Source: Symsagittifera roscoffensis (taxonomy: Eukaryota; Xenacoelomorpha; Acoela; Convolutidae). Taken from it: a stretch of 64,000 nt of DNA. Both the position numbers and the translations under genes were made by a program. The notes below the pieces were generated by a model. The model was not told the DNA's origin, did not search any database, and saw only the letters and a program-made list of their open reading frames with translations. The stretch is from assembly GCF_963678635.1 (NCBI RefSeq), contig NC_087065.1:50534452-50598451 (forward strand), read 5' to 3'. Of this stretch, positions 12,039-21,727 are shown piece by piece. Within the stretch, counting starts at the first letter, position 1; each line of letters begins with the position of its first letter.

Positions 12039-12476
12039 CTGCATTTGATCGTGATTGTTAGCAGGAGCATTAATTACCAATTCGTCAACCATAGACAACG
12101 CAGACAGACACAGAGCTCGATGCTCCAAGCTAATAAGGGGATAGTTTGGACCAACCAGCCCACTTATAGTTTGATCTGAGAACAACCCAACCACTAAATA
12201 GTCTCCATGACTCTTCGCTTTTTCTAGAAAATCAATTGTTCCAGCATGACATAGGTCAAAAGAGCCACAGGTGTAAACAATTGGTTTATTTGTTAATTCT
12301 TTCTCGCCATCATCAGTTATAGAGTTGTTCTTGCTCTCTTTGTTTAAATTGAAATGATTGGGACTGCTGCTGTCAAAAAATGTAGATCTACACCACACAT
12401 TGGCCGCAACTTTGCCGCAATTTTCTTCCTTCGCAAATGCGGATTTGGACAGCTTCTGTTGAGGAATTTTATGCAC
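12039..12476 (-). CDS. PCYT2: Ethanolamine-phosphate cytidylyltransferase, exon 3 (start of second CT domain)
   Basis: The exon is bounded by a 3' splice site ATTTAG before 12476 and a 5' splice site ATGCAG|GTAGAA at 12039/12038, both phase 0 (146 codons). A polar linker of about 60 residues precedes the second cytidylyltransferase fold: a VYTCGSFDL strand-turn, then CHAGTIDFLEKAKSHGDYL, then a YPLISLEHRALCLSA helix and VDELVINAPA. In active nucleotidylyltransferases the signature is HxGH. Here it is HAGT, so the second histidine is replaced by threonine. The fold is clear but catalysis in this half is doubtful. Confidence 0.8.
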
Positions 12477-12658
12477 CTAAATTACGGATATCTCCCGAAT
12501 ATTGTAAAATGAACAGATTGCCTATGCATGCTGTGATCTAGCTTAAATTTAATTTTGACTATGATTGAAAGCTATTGGGACTATTTCGAAGATGTGTTAC
12601 TATCACTTGAGGGAAACCGTCCAAAAACTTCTGGAGCCAAACTGAGTGTCTTTCTTAC

Positions 12659-12929
12659 TTCTCCCAGACTAGTATTCTCGTCACAATTACTGTTCTGTTG
12701 GCTGTGATTGTAGTTGCCGTTTACTTCTCTCGTCTCTCGTTGTGTCACCAGCCGAATGAGTGCGCCGAGGATGGTGGTGGTGGAGATGCCTCGGGTGCGT
12801 CGGATGATCTTGTACATTCCGGCCGTCTTTGTCTCCGAATGACAGTCTAGTCCGTCGGCCCCGATGCTGATGTCGTCCCCGTGCACCGAGTAGTCCACTC
12901 GGAACTTCTTCAAATCCGCCACTGTCAAG
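12659..12929 (-). CDS. PCYT2: Ethanolamine-phosphate cytidylyltransferase, exon 2 (end of first CT domain)
   Basis: The exon follows TTTTTGTAG (12931-12930), completes the split codon from exon 1, and ends at the strong donor GAGAA|GTAAGA (12659/12658) in phase 0. It encodes SVHGDDI (the family's CHGDDI block), a DGLD segment, an AGMYKIIRRT helix and RTRGISTT, the conserved RTxGxSTT CTP-binding motif of the first domain. The tail to exon 3 is a polar linker. A 182-nt intron separates it from exon 3. The open frame runs past the chosen donor to a stop; I chose the donor for its consensus and phase match. Confidence 0.8.
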
Positions 12930-14037
12930 CTACAAAAAAACGTTAGCATCTCAAGCTGGGGCGGGTCTAGGGTTTTCTCGGCGGGAGAGATGAGCGCATT
13001 TTCAAAAAAAAAAAAAAAAAAAAACAAAAACTTGTAAGTCGATCAAATCAATTTTCTGACTTCTCCGTAATTACTAAGACCCAATTTTGAACAATTGTTT
13101 TTTGCGCCGCAGGGAACTGTTTTACAAAAGCAGGCCCAAACAGATGTTTTTTCACACTTATTGGAAGTTTTTGAAAACTTTCAATTGTTTCGTGCACTCT
13201 TGCCTAAAGTAAGTATATATTGGCGCCAAAGGCGCCTGTAGAACAGCTAGAGGGTTGGTCAGCCGAAGAGGGTTGGTCAGCCGAAATTGGATTACGTACA
13301 ACAATATCAAAGGGTTCCTTTGGGTGGTCAAGTGATCGAGTCCTTCGAGGTATAGAGTGAGGCGTCTTTCCCCTTCCCTTAATCCCGCAACTGCTAATGA
13401 GCAAAAAGACGCATACCGTTTTTCTCAAAAATCTTGGTGTACACGTTTTGAGCTATCTTTCTTGAATTCGAATCACGACTGAAAGTTGTTAATATCATAA
13501 TAACCGTGCCAGGACATTTGTGTCCCAGACATTTATGTCCCAAAATTGTCCAAAAATGTCCGGGCTATTGCTAGTTAATCATTACGAGGCCAAACTTTGC
13601 ACTGGGTAGTCGCACAGTTTTATGTTTGTATGTTCCTGGATTCTACAGACATATCTTTAAATATGCTAAAACTTTGTCGGCACGATCCGAGAAATTGAAA
13701 GAACAAAAAAGAACAAAGGGAGGGTCATTGTTGTGGAATCCGCTTACAAATAACAAAATATAAAGTTTGGTCTCGTAATTATAAGTAAGAATATAAGGCT
13801 TTCAATAGGAGGAATTAAATCAATAAGACCACGCAACTCAGCGATCAGACCGGAAATTACTTTGAGCAGCATAAAAGAGACATAATTAACACAGAACACA
13901 AGCCATTTACACATACCTACACAACTATAGCTTAATTGATAATGCTGCCTAACGTAGAAAAGAGACATCACAATGACTTTGTTATTGCTCTTGAGTTCGT
14001 GCTGACAATAGAAATTCTTATGAGAAATAAGAACAAC

Positions 14038-14190
14038 GAAATGCTAGTTCATGATGAATACGCATATTTCGAGCAATGTGTTTTATTTAAATGCAAAGGC
14101 CGTGCGCGCACTTTCGAAGAGAACTTCACTATCATAAATGATCACACTCATTTACCCGATCCAGCCAATATTGAAAAATTCAGGACAGCT
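14038..14190 (+). pseudogene. FLYWCH-type zinc-finger fragment
   Basis: Inside a 111-codon frame (13936-14271), about 50 residues resemble a FLYWCH finger: a YAYFEQC segment, KCKGRART after the second cysteine, a short strand and the zinc-binding HTH followed by LPDPANIEKFR (the family's H.H..PD...E). FLYWCH fingers are common at the N-terminus of Mutator-like transposases and in some host regulators. No transposase core is seen nearby, and the frame runs into an R1 repeat. A relic of a transposon captured in the intron is the likely reading. The aromatic part of the motif is shortened. Confidence 0.5.
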
Positions 14191-14229
14191 CATCAAACAA
14201 TTCGGCCAACCAGAGGACGGTTAACAGAG

Positions 14230-14680
14230 TTCCGACTGCCTTTTAAGGTCTATCAAGCAGTAATAACATGAAAAATTAAATGAAGAAAACTAAAAATATA
14301 TTATTTTTGGTTTGAAACTTTTGCAAAATCATCCCCCACACACCATATAAAGTGCAAAGTGGTAAATTTTTCTCCAGGTTGCAAAAAAAATATTGGCAAT
14401 TCAACTGCCTTCAACCAATTTCAAACGATTTTTTAGAAGGTATTAAATCTCCGTGTACGCGTTAATTGTCCCAAATTAGCCAAAATGGCAATCTTAAGAC
14501 CCCCCCATAACCTTACGATAAATGATAACAAGTGATAGATTCTCCCAAAGTTAAATTCAGGGCATTAATACCTTTCAAATGATACAAAATCCCGTCAAAA
14601 ATGGCTAGTTGAAAAGCCGAGTTTTGTTTGAAGAAAAAAAAACGACCCCGAGCACAAATAATTGCTTAAATTTGTTACAA
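14230..14680 (+). repeat. Dispersed repeat R1, forward copy
   Basis: It starts at 'ttccgactgccttttaagg' and follows the same order of blocks as 3963-4475, including 'ccaaat.agccaaaatggcaatctt' and 'cccgtcaaaaatggctagtt'. It forms the left arm of an inverted pair with 14860-15262. Confidence 0.65.
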
Positions 14681-14859
14681 AAGTGAACTTTTAGCTCTAT
14701 GAGTCTTTGGTGAGTTGACGAACCTTGTGCTTAAAGCACCCAGTCCTATATATACTTCCTACTGCTTGTGGGTGATCGTTGAAGAATAAATACAATCAGA
14801 GGAACTCTTTTCTGCAGACATGAAGTCTATAAAAATAAATTGGGCTTAAATTTATTGCT

Positions 14860-15262
14860 CCTACTTTTGTACCGAAAGTAACGAACTGAATAGTTGTGCT
14901 CGGGTGAGTGTTATTTCTTCAGACCAATTTTGCGACTTTTTAACTAACCATTTTTTGGCGGAATTTTTTTGATCATTCAAAAAGTTTTAATGTCCTGAGC
15001 TTAATATTGGAAAAAGAATTCACCTGTGATCATTTGTCGTAAAATTATGGGGGTTTAAAGATTGCTATTTTGACCAATTTGAGACAACTAACGCCCGCTA
15101 GATGTCGCGCTTTCAACGCGTAAGCGGAGATTTGATCCATTTTAGAAATCAATCCAAACTGGAAGATTGTCTGTCATAATTGATATTTTACTACTAGCGA
15201 AATTTATCACTTTGCACTATCTATGGCGTGTGAGGGGATGGCTTCCACAAATTATAACTCAA
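14860..15262 (-). repeat. Dispersed repeat R1, inverted copy
   Basis: Read on the minus strand it carries the same blocks as 14230-14680 in order ('acgcgt' word, 'caaattggtcaaaatagcaatctttaa', 'gatcacaggtgaatt'). The two copies could form a long hairpin with a loop of roughly 180 nt in the intron RNA. Confidence 0.6.
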
Positions 15263-15276
15263 ATGAAACAAAATTG

Positions 15277-15640
15277 TTCATATCAGATTGATACCCAGAA
15301 TGTTCCGACTGCTTTTTAAGGTCTATTGAGCAGTAATATTTTGAAACAAATTGAAGGTAACGAAACGAAATGAAACTTTCTTTCTATAAAATGAAATTTT
15401 TGGGAAATTCAACACCCAACAAGCCATAACAAGTACAGAGTGATAGGTTCCGCTCCCATTAACAAATCAATTTGCCATTTAAACTTCCTCCTTTAACCAA
15501 GTTGGAACTATTTCTAAGACGGATTGTATCTCTGCTTACGCGCTAATAGTGCGAATTATATCACGCGTTAATTCTCCCAAAATGGTCAAAATGGCAATCT
15601 TTAAACTTCAAAAACTTTGCAAAAAATTATGCAATACCCT
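15277..15640 (+). repeat. Dispersed repeat R1, third intronic copy
   Basis: It begins 'atatcagattgatacccag' followed by 'gttccgactgctttttaagg', matching the 5' part of 3963-4475, and continues through the 'cttacgcgctaatag' and 'caaaatggcaatctttaaac' blocks before diverging. Confidence 0.6.
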
Positions 15641-15989
15641 AATTTTAAATTCGACTGAATTTCACTATTTCCTAACTATCGAAACGGTAATTTGGTGTTT
15701 CTCGGTGTTTTGAGACACTCAATGTTTTAGTTTAACAATTCTCAGAAAAGGAAGACGTTCCGTCAAACCTAAGACCAGGAACTTGGCTAAAATTATATTT
15801 CCTGGAAACGTTATTATGATTATTAGGATTTCTATGACTATTATTATTTTTAATTTTAGGTTGGATTCACGGACCAGTTAAGCGAGTCTGAAGGGAGTGC
15901 TCCCACTCAACGTCAATTCAAAGTTTTCACATGCTTGATACTATCTCTGAATGGCCGGAGTCAAAGTACCTGCAAAAGTATCTTAAAAT

Positions 15990-17728
15990 ATGAGATTTGA
16001 GACCATGCTTGTTGAAAAAGTCGACAACTTGTTCAATTCTATTAATGAGTCTTGGAGTTCTTATCCAGGAGTTGGCTTCGGTGGCTCATCCATTTGCGAT
16101 CGTTATCAATCACGACCCCAAGGTCTACGCGCTCGGGGACTTGTTCTATAACATGAGCACCCATGAAGAGCTCATTCGATCCTCTGAATTTCAAGTGTTT
16201 GCGTTTTCCCGCATTAAGAGTCATCCAATTTTCGAAGCAAGGATAAGTTGTCAAGGTCGCTCTGCGCTAATTCGGTTTCGGTATTGTGGGCATTAGTTTT
16301 TGCATCTTTCGCTTACAGGTAGCAGTTTGTAAAATCACAGCAGTGCAGAAAATCATTAATTACCACTGGAAAAAATAGAAGACCACGAATCAAGCCTTGC
16401 GGCACTCCACTTGATATTGTTCGCTAGCTAAATAAGATGTCATTAAGTTTGTCGCTTATTGTTCGTTTGTGTAAATTTTACGATATCAGTCTTAACAAAT
16501 TGTCACGCACGCCAAGTCAAAATAAGCTTAGACAAAAGAACACCGTGGTCGACCTTATCGAACGCTTTTCCAAAGTCTTTATAAATTACATCAAAATCAT
16601 TTTAACTTTCATCTCTTTGGTGGATGTCGTCAAGAAAGCACAGAAGTTGAGTCACACAAGATCGGTTTTTTTCTGAGTCAGTGCTGAGCTTTATTCAGTT
16701 CACTACTCAGAAATTTTTAGAGTTCGAAAAAGATACATCATTCGAGCATTTTTGAGACTTCGGAGAGTACTGATATTGGGCGGTAGTTTTCAATTTTTTC
16801 TTCTTTTTTCTTTTTGTGGACAGGTATTACATGAGCCTGTTTCCGAGCCCAAGGAATAGCAGCATTTTGCTTGAATTTTAGAAAACTTGGTGCATTGAAT
16901 GGGAAAGGCTAGGTCCAAAATCTTCTCAAGACGGCTGCTGCTATCCGATCTCGGCCAGTGGCTTTTGATACATCCAGGTTTTCAAGAATATTCGTGATCC
17001 TACTTTCTTCAATTGAAAATCCAGTGATAGAAACTGGAATTGAATCATTAAAAACTGGATCAGTATCGCTGGTAAGTACACTTTGGAAGAAGTCTGCCAA
17101 CAGCGAGTCATTTTGTGTCAACAAGAGCCATACTTTTAATCAAGAAAACAGTGGGTGGTAGTTCTTATCTGCTTGCAGCCTTCTATTGTTTTTTTTATTT
17201 TGTTTGCTGATCTGTTTTTTGAAAGAATGGCCAAGTAGTCCGCATAATCTACACAAACACTTTTCTCGATATCCGTATTGAAATTTATGGACTTTAGGCT
17301 ATTTTATCCAAAATGATCAATTGAGGTTTGAGGCGCTTGACCATATTTGACGTCTTTGGCTAGATCCAGGAATTCAGTGTTCCTCCATGAAGTGTTCGCT
17401 TAGGTACAAATCTCAAAAACGCTTCCTGAATACACTGATCCCATTCATGGGACAGATTGTTTACGTTTGACCAGCAGAAGCCTACGAATGGGTTGCTTTG
17501 CAGATATTCCGATAATCTGTAAAGAAGCTGAACATCGCATTGAAACAACGCGGCGGTATATAATGTCAGCCTGGCTTTCAAAATGCATTTGATAGGTTTA
17601 TGATCGGTTTTAGGTGATACTGTTTTTGTCCATGCGCTAGTAGCTCTCACATCAATACCATGGATAAATACAATACCTAGGGTGGCTAGGTCACAATGTC
17701 CAAAATTGCTAGAAAATACGTTCGTCAA
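15990..17728 (-). pseudogene. Decayed non-LTR retrotransposon (LINE, CR1/jockey-like)
   Basis: On the minus strand several broken frames line up in LINE order. First is an endonuclease end with a DHKPIKC segment and a FVPKRT linker (17728-17360). Next is an RT-thumb-like linker with LDVSKATGRDRI (17124-16909). An RT core follows, with a KAFDKVDHGVL motif near 16570-16540 and an SGVPQG-like motif near 16400. Last is an RT C-terminal segment with DLGVVIDNDRKW (16254-16042). Frameshifts and stops separate the parts, the catalytic segment around the active-site aspartates is not legible, and the 5' end is missing. This is a dead copy inserted antisense to nothing and in the same orientation as PCYT2. 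Confidence 0.75.
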
Positions 17729-18000
17729 TTTTGAGAAAATGGCGAAGTTCAGTTCAACACAAGACCAGGACTTGGCTAAAAATATTTTTGCTGAAAATAA
17801 TCCTAAAAAATTCGTTTGAAAATTTTCAGATGGCGAAGTTCAGTCGAACTTAAGGCCAGGAACATGGCCAGAAAACATTTGCTGAAAACATTGCAGGAAA
17901 ATACGCTTGCCAACTTTCACAAAATGGCGAAGGTCAGTCAAACAAAAGGCCAGGAATTTGGCGACAGTTTTCAGAAAAAATTTATAGGTTTCAAGCTAAG
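17695..18000 (+). repeat. Short tandem repeat, about 2-3 units of roughly 110-120 bp
   Basis: Repeated words 'aaaatggcgaag.tcagt', 'aa..ccaggaa.ttggc' and 'tttgctgaaaa' recur with a spacing of about 110-120 bp. A related fragment occurs at 15750-15812, so the repeat flanks both sides of the LINE remnant. Confidence 0.5.
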
Positions 18001-18381
18001 TTTTAGATTGTGTTAAGAACTGATTCGAGATCATTGATAAAATACAATTCGAACTTCGATGTGCACGTGCGAAAAATTTTGCAGTTTTCCAATTAAAAAA
18101 ACTCAAAAAAATGGGTTCGAAATAAAATTCCAGCCTTAGGAAATGAATCTGTTCCAAAAACCTATTGCTTTAAAGATTTTTGTCTGACTTCTATATGGAC
18201 CATTGGGATTTTTACGGGACCATTCTTCTAAACGAGGTGTTTCACTATAATATATACATCACTTTAGATTATAATCTGTACATCACCTACACATACATAC
18301 TTTTTTGATCATAGATCTAACTAGTACCCAAAAACTCAGTTACTAAAAACTCAAAGTTTCCTTTTTGAGCACCAGTCCAAC

Positions 18382-18653
18382 CTGTAGGGTGCGTTTTGAA
18401 TGATTTGGTCGACCCACTTCACAGCACGCAAGATTTTCACCCTCTCGCTCTGAGAGTAAATAGGCTCCCCCTCCTTGCAGCGTCGAATCTCGTGGTCAGA
18501 GTGAGTGGCAGCAACCAGATAGCCCCCCAGCTGCTTGGCCTGGCGCAGTGCATTCGCGTGGCCCAAGTGGAATAAGTCGAAGCAGCCGTCCAGCAATAGA
18601 CGTTCGTGGGACTCCACTTTCGACGACCAACTTGTACAAATATCGAATGTCAT
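18382..18653 (-). CDS. PCYT2: Ethanolamine-phosphate cytidylyltransferase, exon 1 (first CT domain)
   Basis: PCYT2 joins CTP and phosphoethanolamine to CDP-ethanolamine, the rate-setting step of the Kennedy pathway for phosphatidylethanolamine, in the cytosol. This exon starts at ATG 18653 and ends at the donor TACAG|GTTGG in phase 2. It encodes LLLDGCFDLFHLGHANALRQ, with the catalytic HxGH intact (HLGH), then a GGYLVAATHSDHEI strand and a YSQSERVKILRAVKWVDQII helix ending NAPY, all diagnostic of the first cytidylyltransferase fold. The four exons at 18653-18382, 12929-12659, 12476-12039 and 8288-8016 join without phase conflict to about 417 codons. Family N-termini are of similar length, so this ATG is plausible. 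A pyrimidine-rich CAG just upstream could alternatively be an acceptor for a 5' exon. Confidence 0.85.
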
Positions 18654-19185
18654 GTGGAGAGAATGGAAGAACTGAATTATATGCTCAGCCTAAATCCAAA
18701 ATTAAAAATCAAGTTTATGACTTATTCATGACTTCAGTCTGCTTTCGTCGAGATATGGGCACATTAAAACATCAGAGCGATAGGCGATTTTGAGTTGAGA
18801 ATAATTTAGCTCCTACAGCTACTTGAAGCTAAGATAAAATACAACTGCACAGATCCTAGCTGGAGGAGTTTAGTAAATAGTCTTATTTACAAAGTGCATT
18901 CAAAACCTTGAGCTTATCTCTTGTTCGGGGTCACGAGCGAATGCATGCACAATTTTCTATCACGATTTTGTATGCACTATTTATGCACAAGCTCAGGTAG
19001 ACCAAAAGTAGCTATTGACGTTTCTTATAAGAATCTTGCAACTTCTTACAAATTTAGGCTCTAAGAGTGTTACAAGTTAGGTGTTTTCTCTTATAAAAAA
19101 GGATGCAATAGCCTATCGAACCGTTTAAACTCGCATCCCATTTTTAATTAACAGATTGGCTGCTAACGCGCTCAAAGCTATACTA
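18654..19185. other. Upstream of PCYT2, nothing recognised
   Basis: Presumed promoter or 5' UTR region of PCYT2. I see no clear TATA box or other element. Confidence 0.4.
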
Positions 19186-20140
19186 CCCGGGTTGACCTCC
19201 ATACACCGAAAATGCTTATCATATAATTCCATACAACAAAAATCATTATCATACAAATCATTACATCAAGTTTATGGAGAAAATGCTTGTCATACAATTT
19301 TCAATCATTTTCGAAAAACAATAGAAAAAAAATTAAACCATTTCTGTGGCTTTTTGAGAACAGTTGAACAGACTGGTGACAAAAAAATTGATTTAAAACA
19401 TTTTTTTGAAAAAAATGCTTACCATACAATTTCTATGTAAGGAAATTGTATGACTGGCATTTTTTGATTTTTGATGGCGACACAAAAGTAATTTTGAAAA
19501 TTTGCCCCAAAATATTGTTTGTTTTTTTTTTCAACGGCAAATCGAATTTTGTATACAAGCAAACATTTTTCGAAAAATATTTTTTTGCATAGTCTTGGAT
19601 ACAATAATATTGACTTTTTTTTTCTTTTCACCAAATTTTTTTTCAAAAACGCTAAAAATTCCTGTTTTTTTTTGTATGGCGTGTTTATTTATTGACTTGA
19701 TCAATGTTTGATAGTTTGAAAATTAAAAAATTTGAAACAAAATTTTTGGCAAAATCACTGAAAAGTTTTGCCAAAAATTAAAAGTTTTTTACTTTGTTAT
19801 ATCAATGGTGAATGACATCTGGTAGGCAATTCAGGTAGTTTTTTATGCCTTGTAAATGTAAGACCACCGTCCAACCTTTGGTGCTTTAAGTAACCAAGGT
19901 CTTTGTCACTTGTGTTCGGTTGCAAACACAATCCAAAATTTTTCAGAAAATAAATTAAGATAAAAAAGCAACTTTTTGGTTTATGGAGTAAACACCTATT
20001 ATACAATTTCCATTAATGGGAAAATGTTTATTATAGAGTTTTCATACAATTTTCTGTACGTATGGAATTGTATAAAATTCTATGAAAATAAATTTCCCGT
20101 TTATGAGTATTGTATGATCAGCATTTTTGGTCAACCCGTG
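19186..20140. mobile_element. TIR element with TA flanks (mariner-like non-autonomous)
   Basis: The left end CCCGGGTTGACC (19186-19197) and the right end GGTCAACCCGTG (20129-20140) are inverted repeats with one mismatch in 12. A further inner similarity ('aaaatgct.atcata' against its complement) extends the arms. TA lies directly outside both ends, fitting the TA target duplication of Tc1/mariner elements. The inside is very AT-rich and full of 'atacaat/attgtat' complementary words. No transposase is encoded. Confidence 0.6.
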
Positions 20141-20542
20141 TATATAGAAGCACGATTTAAGTTTAAGCACTGCATTCTACAAATATATAAACCAGCATAG
20201 ATTAAAGTTTCAATTGACATCTTGGAGAGCAATCCCGCACAGAGCGCCCCTGGATCATAATCGATATACTATATCAGGGGAGGATCTAGGAATTTCTCCT
20301 CGGATTTTTTTCTGATCTTTTTCTAGAAACTAAACTCTTTTCTGAGAACTCCCAGAGCCTTAAAGACTCCATTTCGACAAAGTTTTTGGGCCGCGGGCAA
20401 CTTTTTAAAAAAAGGTCAAAAAAGCCGTTTTAGAGCACTATTTGAAAGTTTCTGGTTAAAAAATTTCGTATTTTCGAAGCGCCTTCCTTTTCAAAATTCT
20501 TATATATTCGCACCGAAAAACGCCTTCAGAAAAAGCGCCTTC
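20141..20542. other. Unique DNA before the duplicated block
   Basis: No gene. It contains a 'gaggatctaggaatttctcc' fragment and 'aagcgccttc' words also seen near 6400 and 6550, probably an old dispersed repeat. Confidence 0.4.
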
Positions 20543-21727
20543 AGAAAAACTTATCGGTTGATTGCCAAAAATGGATGTGTTAACAAATAGAAAAAGCCCT
20601 TTGATTAATGAGAGGGTAGAATCACTGAAAAGAGGGCGTCCGGCCCAACCTCCACCCTCACGCTAAATCCGACAGTTTTAGTATGAATCTTTAGAATACG
20701 AAAAAAAAATCTATAAAAACCCAATAAAATGGATTACAATTATATTATTTTGTATGTCAAATTATTCCATTAAATCACTTATGATCGATTTTTATGGATT
20801 TCTTTGAAAGTTCATTGATGAAAATTACTCATCTTTTCTCAGTAACTTTATTTGCTGTTTACTTCACTAGCTAAGTCTTACTTGTTCCATAACTCTTGAA
20901 TGTCTTTTGATTTGTTATTTTGTTTTCTCTATTTTGTCGAATCTCAATTTATGGCAGTTTACTGGAACCAGTTCAAAACAAGTGTAATATGTATATCCAA
21001 TTATACTCATGGTAAACGTTTTCTGTAAAAAACTTAGAAACAACCAATCTTGATCCATGACCAAAACTCACAAAGGATTGTAAGGCTAAAACTAGTTTCA
21101 GCCAACGAAACAAATATTTAACTTAGGAAACAGTTGTTCTTCCTAAAATCTACTTCATGAATCTAAACCTCACAACAAAATTAGTTTTCACTAGATCTAT
21201 TGAGACTAATAGATATAAGAGTAAGATTAGGATTGGAATTGAATTAGGAAGTTGCACGAACCTATCCGGCCGAAAAAAAGATAGTGTGACGAACAGACGG
21301 TGTACATTATTCAAAGTTACTCTATGGGAAAGCAACCCCGGATTTAAACTCATCTGCTGCTACTAAGAGAGCCTCGAAAAGAGCTCTAATAATTTGGATT
21401 TAGCAAAAAAAATGATTTGGGCACATAGGATCGAAAACGCCCAACCCAATGATTAACCAAGTTGAAAATAAAATTAGCTTATTTCCACGTCTCAATAAAT
21501 CGAACGAAAAACAAAGCTGACACCATGTCGCAATCAGAACGAGAGACCGAGCCTTTCATCGAAGAAGCAGACTACAACGACTGTTTCTCTACAAAAACCA
21601 TTTCTGCGGTAAATTTTTACTCATTCTTACAAAAAAATGAGCAGTAAGATTCATTTCAGAGCTATATATCTGACTACTATATTAAGTGAGCAATAAGATT
21701 CATTTCAAAGCTATATATCTGACTACG
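20543..21727 (+). repeat. Large duplicated block, copy 1 (41.9 kb from copy 2)
   Basis: From 'agaaaaacttatcgg' to the start of the satellite, this block is nearly identical to 62474-63650, with scattered substitutions and short indels. It contains the 28-codon exon at 21525. Just after the exon, a roughly 48-bp segment ('taagattcatttca.agc') is present twice in tandem in both copies. The block marks the boundary of a tandem duplication unit of about 42 kb. Confidence 0.85.
21525..21608 (+). CDS. Probable first coding exon (28 codons) of an unidentified gene, copy 1
   Basis: ATG 21525 opens 28 codons rich in acidic and hydroxyl residues (start MSQSERETEPFIEEADYN), ending at a consensus donor TCTGCG|GTAAAT (21608/21609) in phase 0. 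The second copy at 63442 differs by one residue (Q to K), while the upstream frame is broken by indels between the copies. That supports this ATG as the true start. The acidic segment before a hydrophobic pair resembles cytosolic N-termini of multipass transporters, but the next exon is outside the window, so the product is unknown. The following intron contains the satellite array and the retrotransposon. Confidence 0.5.

Larger units (their letters stand above)
12930..18381. other. PCYT2 intron 1, packed with mobile-element remains
   Basis: This 5.45-kb intron holds a short 18-bp tandem duplication ('agggttggtcagccgaa', near 13250-13285), a FLYWCH-like fragment, three R1 repeat copies including an inverted pair, a decayed LINE and a tandem repeat of about 120 bp. 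Each is listed separately where it can be delimited. Confidence 0.7.

Noticed and set aside
21157-21366. 69-codon frame conserved at 63088-63297
   Set aside because: Conservation reflects the recent duplication of the whole block; substitutions show no coding bias and no domain is seen.
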